64,000 nt of DNA from Fodinibius roseus (lineage in GTDB: Bacteria; Bacteroidota; Rhodothermia; Balneolales; Balneolaceae): assembly GCF_900129315.1 (NCBI RefSeq), contig NZ_FQUS01000020.1:1-64000 (forward strand). The letters are read 5' to 3'. Shown here in pieces: positions 60,890-64,000 of the stretch. The notes under the pieces are model-generated. The model saw nothing but the letters and a program-made list of their open reading frames with translations, made no database searches and had not been told where the DNA came from. Each line of letters begins with the position of its first letter. The first letter of the stretch is position 1. The position numbers and the translations under genes were made by a program.

Positions 60890-62113
60890 TCAGTTCATCG
60901 GATTCACACACCCCCAGCCCGAGTGGCTTTTGCGGGCGGCTTGCGGTCCGAACGCCGGCGGCTGAAACCATACGCTTATGCCATCGCTGCGGATCAGTGG
61001 CGCCGGTAGTAACTCTGCACAATCTATGTTCTCCGTTCCTCTTGCCGCTCCGGGACCCGTTTCCGTGTTTTCGGTGTCCATTTCCTTCCCGGTTCCCGGT
61101 CCTGTCAGCGTTTCCGTGTTTTCCGTATTCACCGCACCCGTATCTGCTGCCGGGAGACCAGCCGGCATCACGTGCTCGTTACGCGATGTCCGTTCGGTAA
61201 TACGGAGGCTAAGATCCGCTGCATACTTTCCCGCGATATCGGTATCATAAAGAGATAATGTAACGCCTGTCTGGATAAATTTACTCATTCTTCCCAGCGT
61301 CTGGTCCGCTATTTTAGCGGCGAGATCCGCTGTGCCGATCGAAGCACGGCTTTCGAGAAGCAACAAAGCATCCGAATCGATGTGAGAGAGATGAAGATTT
61401 TGGGGCGAGGCTAACACATAATCAGCCGTATCTTTCAGGCGATGAAGCATATCCGGCGTACCGTTGTTACAGGTGGACAAGACGAGCAGATCGAGCGGGG
61501 ATGAACCGGAAGTATTAAACTGAGCAATTCCGTCGGTGAACGCGGAACTGCCGAAATCGACCTCCGGCCTGGACCGGTGATATCCTGTTTGGGCCAGCAT
61601 GGGGATTTCATGTCCGTAGTACAGCAGGATCCGATTTGGACGGGAATTCGAGCCGTCGGGAGAACGGAGGGTTTCGTACAGGGTGGCTTCGGTGTCAAAT
61701 GCAGCAGCCCTTTCTCCTTCCCCCTCCCCCTCTTTTCCGGGAGCGGGCGAATAGGCCCTCCGGCTGACCAGCTCCCCGTTTCGATAGTGATACATACGGC
61801 GATCCTTCTTCGGGAAAAGCCCCAGCACCTTTTGCTCGGGACGCTGGTGGAAAATAAAGACCTCGCCGTTCTCAGCTTTTTCAGCCACAGATTGCGCCTC
61901 CTTCAGTACTTCTTCATCGGCCTGAAGCGGCTGCCCCTCCTCGCTATGATAAAGATAATCGGCATCGCCGTGTAACAGGTAAATAAGGGTATAATCAATA
62001 CCAGCGGCGGACGAACCGGGGGGTGCGGGACGGACGGCTTTTTTCTGCACGACACACCCGAGCAGCATCACCGATAAAAGGCCTGTAATAAAAAGATAAG
62101 ATCTGATGATCAT
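60890..62113 (-). CDS. clostripain-like (C11) cysteine-protease lipoprotein
   Basis: From the ATG at 62113 (TTG at 62116 less likely) the product has 407 aa. A lipobox VMLLGC gives Cys20. The middle shows a His in ILLYYGHEIP (His168) and a Cys in LLVLSTCNNGTPDMLHRLKDTADYVLAS (Cys215), in the spacing and context of the clostripain fold (xHG ... D(A/S)CxxG ... ELKDxADYxxAS). The C-terminal 100 residues are Thr/Gly/Glu-rich and end in a WGCVNPMN tail. Activity is not shown. It could also be a related non-peptidase. Confidence 0.65.
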   Translation of the reverse strand: MIIRSYLFITGLLSVMLLGCVVQKKAVRPAPPGSSAAGIDYTLIYLLHGDADYLYHSEEGQPLQADEEVLKEAQSVAEKAENGEVFIFHQRPEQKVLGLFPKKDRRMYHYRNGELVSRRAYSPAPGKEGEGEGERAAAFDTEATLYETLRSPDGSNSRPNRILLYYGHEIPMLAQTGYHRSRPEVDFGSSAFTDGIAQFNTSGSSPLDLLVLSTCNNGTPDMLHRLKDTADYVLASPQNLHLSHIDSDALLLLESRASIGTADLAAKIADQTLGRMSKFIQTGVTLSLYDTDIAGKYAADLSLRITERTSRNEHVMPAGLPAADTGAVNTENTETLTGPGTGKEMDTENTETGPGAARGTENIDCAELLPAPLIRSDGISVWFQPPAFGPQAARKSHSGWGCVNPMN

Positions 62114-62131
62114 CAAATTGAATAGGTCGCA

Positions 62132-62572
62132 TTATATCAAAAGAAGGATAATAATGATAAGCAACAGGGTGGTTACGCTGATAGTAATGGTGTTGGCTTG
62201 TTCCATATCCTGCTGAACATAATTCGCAAAACTGTCCAATTGCCGGTCAGCTACCCTTTTAAAGCCTTTATCACCGTTCAGTTCCTGTTGTTTTTCCAGA
62301 ATACTCGTTTTTAATAAAGCGATCCCTTCTTTATCCTTTTCAGGTATTCTGCTCATCGATTCGACCCGGTCAAAGGCCTCAATCATCTTATCAAACGACT
62401 TATTGAGAATAGCCCGTTTCTGTCCAGGTTCCTCGGCCGTCTCAACCTTTTGGACCATGTTATTAATATAGGTCTTAATCTTTTTGTTTGCATGGTCACT
62501 CTGCGCATAACTCACTGCGGAAGTAGCCAGAATAAAAGCGACAGAAAGAATAATCGTATTGAATGTTTTCAT
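62132..62572 (-). CDS. small exported protein with C-terminal membrane anchor (unknown)
   Basis: This 146-aa protein has a signal peptide (about 5-24, SYAQ), a charged helical middle and a C-terminal hydrophobic helix (ITISVTTLLLIIIILLLI, about 129-146) with no charged residues after it. The topology suggests a periplasmic coiled domain with a membrane tail. It lies 18 bp upstream of the lipoprotein gene, so the two may be cotranscribed. No family was recognised. Confidence 0.75.
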   Translation of the reverse strand: MKTFNTIILSVAFILATSAVSYAQSDHANKKIKTYINNMVQKVETAEEPGQKRAILNKSFDKMIEAFDRVESMSRIPEKDKEGIALLKTSILEKQQELNGDKGFKRVADRQLDSFANYVQQDMEQANTITISVTTLLLIIIILLLI

Positions 62573-62870
62573 AAAAGTTTCTTTGGTTGACGTTTATATG
62601 ATCCTATGTAACAAAAAAAAAGCATTAAATAAAAATGGTTTCCCGCCCCTGCTAACAGATCGAAATAGCCTCCGGGCATCGTTACATTCGATAGCCTCAT
62701 CCAAACGGCAAAGGTCGGTTAAACCATCTGACACCTTGTAGTTTTATAGACAAATATGTATATAACGTCCCTTGTTTCGGGCCCGGTTTCCGGGCGTCTC
62801 GTCGCCGGTTACTACGGACTATCCGCGGACATTTTTTTACCACATAGTTATTAATCCAACCTGATCTCTT
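62573..62870. other. divergent intergenic region
   Basis: Between divergent genes. A perfect 6-bp hairpin (GCCCGG/CCGGGC, 62781-62795, 3-nt loop) lies 75 bp before the plus-strand start, and an A-run occupies the 62600s. No defined promoter box was recognised. Confidence 0.45.
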
Positions 62871-64000
62871 ATGTTTCAACGCCTCTTTTCCCTCCTTTTT
62901 GTCGGACTGTTTATGATGACGGCCTCGGTTCTTGGCCAGCACAGCCACGCTCACCCTCATTCGCATCAGCACCAGCTGCGGGAGGTGGACTTCCCGGATA
63001 TTCCCGGCTATCAAACCCTGTCGACCGACCTGCATATCCATACCGTCTTTTCCGACGGCAGTGTCTGGCCCGACATACGCGTCGAGGAGGCCTTGAAAGA
63101 CAACCTTGATGCGATCGCCATGACCGATCATCTCGAGTACCAGCCGCACGAGGAGGATATCCCTCATCCCGATCGCAACCGCTCCTACGAAATTGCTTCC
63201 GGGGAGGCGGAAGAGGAGGAGCTGATCATCATCAACGGCTCGGAGATCACGCGGTCTATGCCACCGGGACATTCCAACGCCATTTTCCTGGAAGATGCCA
63301 ATGCACTGCTTGTGGACGATGCGCGCGCGGCATTCAGGGAAGCCAGGAATCAGGGAGCTTTTACATTCTGGAATCATCCCTACTGGCTGCGTCAGGCCGA
63401 AGACGGCATACCCCCGCTTTCTGAGATGCACAAAGAGCTGATTGAGGGAGAGATGCTGCACGGTATCGAGGTGGTCAATATGAGCCGCTATTCCAAACAG
63501 GCCCTGCAGATCGCCCTGGACTACGACCTGACAATTATGGGGACCTCCGACGTGCATGGTCTGATCGACTGGGATTATGAGACCCAGCACGGCGCTCACC
63601 GGCCGGTGACGCTTGTTTTTGCCGAAGAACATTCGAAAGAGGGCCTGAAAGAAGCGCTGTTTGACGGACGAACGGTCGTATGGAAAGACGACCTGTTAAT
63701 CGGGAAGGAGGAGTACCTGGTCCCGCTCATCAACGAATCCCTGACGGTGGCGGGCAGCTCGTATATCAGCGACACGTCCGTGCTGGAACTGAATATAGAA
63801 AATGTCACCGGTCAAAAATTTATCCTGGAAAACCTCAGCGGCTATTCTTTTCACCGGAACTCGGATGTCATTACCATTGAGCCCTATCACACGCTCACCC
63901 TGGAAGTGAGAACCAGGCAGCGACTGGAGGAGGTTGCACTACCCCTGCGGGTACTGAATGCGGTTACGGCCCCCGACAAACATCCCGAAATTACGATCAC
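62871..64000 (+). CDS. secreted PHP-domain phosphoesterase-like protein (3' partial)
   Basis: The ATG at 62871 opens a frame that runs off the window (about 376 residues seen). A signal peptide (about 5-22) is followed by a His-rich stretch HSHAHPHSHQH (24-34). PHP motifs follow: DLHIHTVFSDG (His55, His57), MTDHLEY (Asp86, His87), then FWNHPYW and GTSDVHG. Such domains bind two or three metals and hydrolyse phosphoesters. Secretion is unusual relative to cytoplasmic PHP polymerases, although secreted members exist. Substrate is unknown. Confidence 0.88.
   Translation, partial: MFQRLFSLLFVGLFMMTASVLGQHSHAHPHSHQHQLREVDFPDIPGYQTLSTDLHIHTVFSDGSVWPDIRVEEALKDNLDAIAMTDHLEYQPHEEDIPHPDRNRSYEIASGEAEEEELIIINGSEITRSMPPGHSNAIFLEDANALLVDDARAAFREARNQGAFTFWNHPYWLRQAEDGIPPLSEMHKELIEGEMLHGIEVVNMSRYSKQALQIALDYDLTIMGTSDVHGLIDWDYETQHGAHRPVTLVFAEEHSKEGLKEALFDGRTVVWKDDLLIGKEEYLVPLINESLTVAGSSYISDTSVLELNIENVTGQKFILENLSGYSFHRNSDVITIEPYHTLTLEVRTRQRLEEVALPLRVLNAVTAPDKHPEITI

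Noticed and set aside
62697-63632. 311-residue open frame on the minus strand
   Set aside because: It is antisense to the PHP-domain gene, which has a signal peptide and all PHP motifs.
1-64000. CRISPR arrays, tRNA or rRNA genes, insertion sequences
   Set aside because: No regularly spaced direct repeats, no rRNA-like stretches, no transposase-like protein and no recognisable tRNA cloverleaf were seen by eye.

Overview
The window is dominated by one flagellar/chemotaxis locus of about 49 kb (roughly 913-50226), followed by an accessory region of outer-membrane, nucleoside-hydrolase and signalling genes (50470-64000). Gene content suggests a motile member of the Bacteroidota/Balneolota/Rhodothermota side of the tree: an ECF sigma/FecR/STN-TonB receptor trio, PorV-like and OprO/P-like outer-membrane proteins, few Shine-Dalgarno sites, and a complete flagellum with P- and L-rings. 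The exact taxon is an inference and was not tested.

Layout. (1) 1-912: a possible 19-residue tail of an upstream gene, then a long non-coding stretch. (2) 913-2355: a sigma-54-dependent response regulator. Its likely partner kinase lies at 36885-37850, so the pair brackets the structural cluster. (3) 2633-11867, minus strand: an orphan TPR protein, then rod, hook-junction and ring genes (transcribed as orf84-flgF-flgG-flgA-flgH-flgI-flgJ-flgN-flgK-flgL). (4) 11929-17725, plus strand: flhB-flhA-flhF-small membrane ORF-fliA. (5) 18030-36475, minus strand: flgB-flgC-fliE-F-G-H-I-J-motE-like-fliK-flgD-flgE, a terminator, then motA-motB-fliL-M-N-O-P-Q-R. (6) 38405-48200, minus strand: cheY-cheX-cheA-cheR-cheD-cheX-like-cheB-cheY, then cheW-mcp, ending in a terminator. 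(7) 48559-50226, plus strand: an unknown 150-aa protein and a porin. (8) 50470-64000: thioesterase, PorV-like protein, TonB receptor/FecR/ECF sigma, two nucleoside hydrolases, a clostripain-like lipoprotein, a small tail-anchored-like protein and a PHP-domain protein that runs off the window.

Regulation seen in the DNA. A canonical sigma-54 site (TGGCAT-N5-TTGC) sits upstream of flgB, fitting control by the bracketing NtrC-type regulator. A recurring motif T(T/A)AA-N15-NNCGATAA lies upstream of cheY, cheW, the 150-aa orphan and the porin, with a weaker copy at motA. It matches the FliA/sigma-28 consensus, and fliA is in the window. Together these imply a hierarchy: kinase/regulator to sigma-54 for the basal body, then FliA for chemotaxis, the stator and two non-canonical late genes. 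No fliC, fliD, fliS, flgM or flhG was seen here.

The most unusual points are: the FliA-type promoters in front of an unknown protein and a porin; an FlhF with eroded GTPase motifs and no FlhG; an FlgH with no lipoprotein cysteine; a CheA whose Hpt domain follows a leader of about 260 residues; an FliK with a nearly identical 285-bp tandem duplication; a concentric 96-nt palindrome with a half-copy near the other end of the window; and diverged inverted repeats flanking the PorV-like gene.
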